From contig OX485804.1 of assembly GCA_950295325.1 (NCBI GenBank), forward strand, positions 40,784,429 through 40,848,428: 64,000 nt of DNA. Reading direction: 5' to 3'. The notes beneath the pieces are model-generated. The model searched no databases, was not told the DNA's origin, and was given only the letters and a program-made list of their open reading frames with translations. The position numbers and the translations under genes were made by a program. The stretch's first letter is position 1; each line of letters begins with the position of its first letter. Positions 61,384 through 64,000 of this stretch are shown piece by piece. This DNA is from Polytrichum commune (Eukaryota > Streptophyta > Polytrichopsida > Polytrichales > Polytrichaceae).

Positions 61384-63858
61384 CTAATTCTCTTGTGGGG
61401 CTCCAATGCAATGAAAGAGTTTGAAGGAGCTCTCCACTCTTTTGTCTTGGAGGTCATTCAGAATGTTCTCCAGGCGCACAATTATGCTGGCAAATGTTGG
61501 TCGCTTCACAGGATCTTGATCCCAGCACTGTCTCAGTAAACTGTATCCAACCGGACTACAAAATATTAGAAAACCTTTACGAGGGCCAGTTCATGGACTT
61601 TAAAATCCCTACATTAGAAAACTATTTGCCACAGATCTGCAATATCAAGGCAAGAATCTCTAAATTAATTTAGCCTCCATGATAATAATGACCACTTTTT
61701 GACACCTACAGTTTATAACCTCTGTGCATACAAAGGCCACTTGTGGTTAAGTCTAAATATAGATGAAGAATACATACTCTTTCATGTGAGGAGGATATGT
61801 GTTGACTGTGAAAGCTGGCCTTTTGCCCTCCTTTGCTCGAAAATGAGCAATATCTTTTGCCCCTTGAAACTTTGATTGTGGACCACCTTCAAATAACTGG
61901 TCAACCAAAAGCATCTGTAGTTAGTTGATGACATTCAAATGAGGTATGAGGTTGTCATTGACTTCATAATGTCTAAAAATTAGGTGACTTTATGCTCGGA
62001 TTTGCCCATAAACCAGACTACCTACATTGGATGACGATTGAGAAACAGGTGCTCTGACTACCTTAAAGAATCACTGAGAGAACGTGTTGTATGATAGTGA
62101 ATTTAATAAACAGTCCTTTTTTCATTACTGTGATTCTCATGGCCAACTGACTTTGGAAGTGATTGACTGCTCAATATCATATGAAAAACTTGCCAATTCA
62201 GCCTTTCAATACCTCCTGAACAATGATGGCAAAGGAGAACACATCAACACTCTTATCATAAGTCTTGTGCAAGAACACCTCTGGCGCCATGTATCGATCT
62301 GTTTCAGCATGAACACATAAAATCAGTTGCCAGAAACATGTGTTACAGAATTGAAAAACTTGAAGTGAAATCCAACAAGTACTAGACCTTGGTCGATTAA
62401 AAATAGGGGGAAGATACTCTTGCAAAAGATATTCACTCCTGACATTTTCATCCAAGAGTAGGAAAACCCTCACTAATCATGGCAATTGCAGGCAGTATAA
62501 CCATACTCAAGTATAACATACCATAACTGCAAATTATGACCCATAAACCAATGTGAAAAAAAGGTTTCCTCTTACATGATCCAGTCTCCCCCGTCATTGA
62601 ATACATATCCGTTTGTGCAGATGAGGCATCCAGAAGTTTCCCGAGTCCAAAATCAGCCACTTTCAAATATCCAGCTTCATGGAGCAACAGATTCCTGTCA
62701 CCAAAAAAGGTAATAAGATCACCTGATATTCACATGGTCTGCAAAGTACCTCCATTTGCTCACTTCATTCATTTAGACAACAATATATAATTTGAAATAT
62801 CGAGGAAGGCAAACAAACAAGGGACGGATCCATTTTTAATCTGCAGAGGTGGATAACATGATGTAGTACCATGTTTTACAATTCATCCAGAATTACAGAG
62901 GTATAGGCTTGATGTGGAATAGCAGAAAAGAACAAAATAAACCAGGAAAATTTGGAGCATCACTACCTTGGCTTCAGATCACGATGAACAATGGGATCAG
63001 GTTTGTTCTTGTGTAGATAATTCATCCCCCTGCAATACATCAACTCAATTCAAAATTGATAAGAGCCCCAACCAACAGATTTAGTTGAATCTTAAAACTT
63101 CAGAAACCACCCCCACCATGCATGAAACAAAGTTACGCACACACATTGCTAGTCAACACATTTGACAGATGGCATACTTTGCGATGTCAAGAGCAAACTT
63201 CACAGCAGTGACAGCATCAAGTCTTCCTTTTCGGTCCAGATAATCGTGCAAATCTCCCTGACATAGCAAGAAATGAGACATAAGAAGCATAGACCACAGA
63301 TCTTCCATTACAAAGAAAGATTTGTGCTGCCAACACATGCCACCAGAATAAGAATAATAATTGGGACAAGAAACTTCAATAAATAAAGTATAAGTCATCA
63401 TAGCCACACCCACAAACCATCAGCAAAGGAAAATAGACTTGAGCAATCACCTTTGGGAGATACTCTGTCACTATGACAAGAGGTTGACTTTTCGTAACAG
63501 CACCAAGAAACTGCATAATATTAGGATGCCGAAGTTTTGAAAGGAGAGCCAGCTCGCCAATAAACTCCTTCCTGTGTGTTGCCACCATACCCATCGCATC
63601 AGAATTTGCAGTCCACAAAATTCACTCCTGTGACTAGGATAACATCAAAGAGACGGACTCTAATGACAGACCAAGTACTTACTGTTATCAAAATAGGTTA
63701 CATTGACACAAGTCCAGCTAAAAATAATGACATTCAGATGCATATGAACTTGGGAGACTCACACTATTTTTTGATCTGTAGTTAGGTGATTCAATATTGT
63801 CTTTGCCGCCACCATGGTTCCTCGCCACTTCACTACTTTGATCTCTCCAAATGCACCC
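61384..63858 (-). CDS. Integrin-linked/Raf-like (group C MAPKKK) protein kinase, 3' part, eight exons
   Basis: Ser/Thr protein kinase, cut at its N-terminus by the window edge. Exons read from the minus strand: 63858-63764, 63571-63451, 63257-63178, 63029-62967, 62694-62576, 62298-62213, 61914-61778 and 61555-61384. They total 873 nt, 290 residues plus TAG. Every junction has GT-AG borders and compatible phase. Motifs in order: Gly-rich loop GAFGE, VAAK with the ATP-binding Lys, LRHPNIMQFLGAV, EYLPKGDL, catalytic IVHRDLKPRN, Mg-binding VADFGLGKL, GETGS, YMAPEVF, DVFSFAIIVQE, CW and RPTFASIIVRLE. The motif set and the RHPNI-QFLGAVT signature match the ILK1/BHP/VIK group of Arabidopsis, which usually carries ankyrin repeats before the kinase domain; that part would lie beyond 64000. 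Catalytic residues are all present, so an active kinase is expected. The 142 bases right of 63858 look like intron. The protein ends about 20 residues after the kinase fold. Confidence 0.92.
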
Positions 63859-64000
63859 TGCTCATTGCAAATCTCAAAGAGAGTGTCAGACCACATTCAC
63901 CCGTGCATACAAAATACACAGCCCCAGTCAAATGAGAATGTTAAACAGAACTAAAAACAGCATATAGTGGATGAGCAAGTGCTTGTTCACATGGTGGCGA

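Overview
The window reads as AT-rich nuclear DNA of a land plant. The evidence is a multi-exon protein kinase of the plant integrin-linked/Raf-like (group C MAPKKK) type, small AT-rich introns with GT-AG borders, a plant Ptta/En-Spm-type transposase remnant, and many plant-style MITEs with clean target-site duplications. The clade cannot be settled from the sequence. No bacterial, organellar or viral gene content was seen.

Layout. Positions 1-9.7 kb are gene-poor. They hold several small inverted-repeat elements, a CpG-rich promoter-like island near 6.55 kb with no recognisable gene attached, and an unexplained cluster of CGTTCGTAAATA-like motifs at 7.2-7.8 kb. From 9.7 to 59.4 kb the window is dominated by three direct copies of one 11-kb segment: copy I 9.73-20.68, copy II 21.19-38.06 and copy III 44.0-59.4. 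Each copy carries a plus-strand gene whose first recognised exon encodes a trihelix (Myb/SANT-like) DNA-binding domain. Small phase-0 exons rich in Gln and coiled-coil sequence follow. Copy III is open throughout and has a tandemly duplicated Q-rich exon. Copy I lacks one exon and is frameshifted near its end. Copy II has a nonsense codon in the DNA-binding domain and loses its 3' part.

Because the copies are close relatives, each mobile element present in one and absent from another is bounded by an empty site. This identifies CACTA elements (3-bp TSD), a CTCGGGG-ended family (8-bp TSD, hAT-like), Harbinger-like elements (TTA/TAA), a MULE-like MITE (9-bp TSD), a 2.6-kb TG...CA element with 5-bp TSD (candidate solo LTR) and others.

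Between copies II and III (38.06-43.99 kb) lies a GC-richer block of decayed transposon genes. It has a minus-strand set including the Ptta-like domain and a coiled-coil protein, a plus-strand unidentified ORF with two in-frame stops, and an 880-bp insertion that splits one minus-strand reading frame. From 61.4 kb to the right end, on the minus strand, are the last eight exons of the kinase gene, with all splice phases consistent and all catalytic motifs present. Its N-terminal part lies beyond the window.

No tRNA, rRNA, CRISPR or organellar features were found. All exon boundaries were placed by hand from splice signals and comparison between copies.
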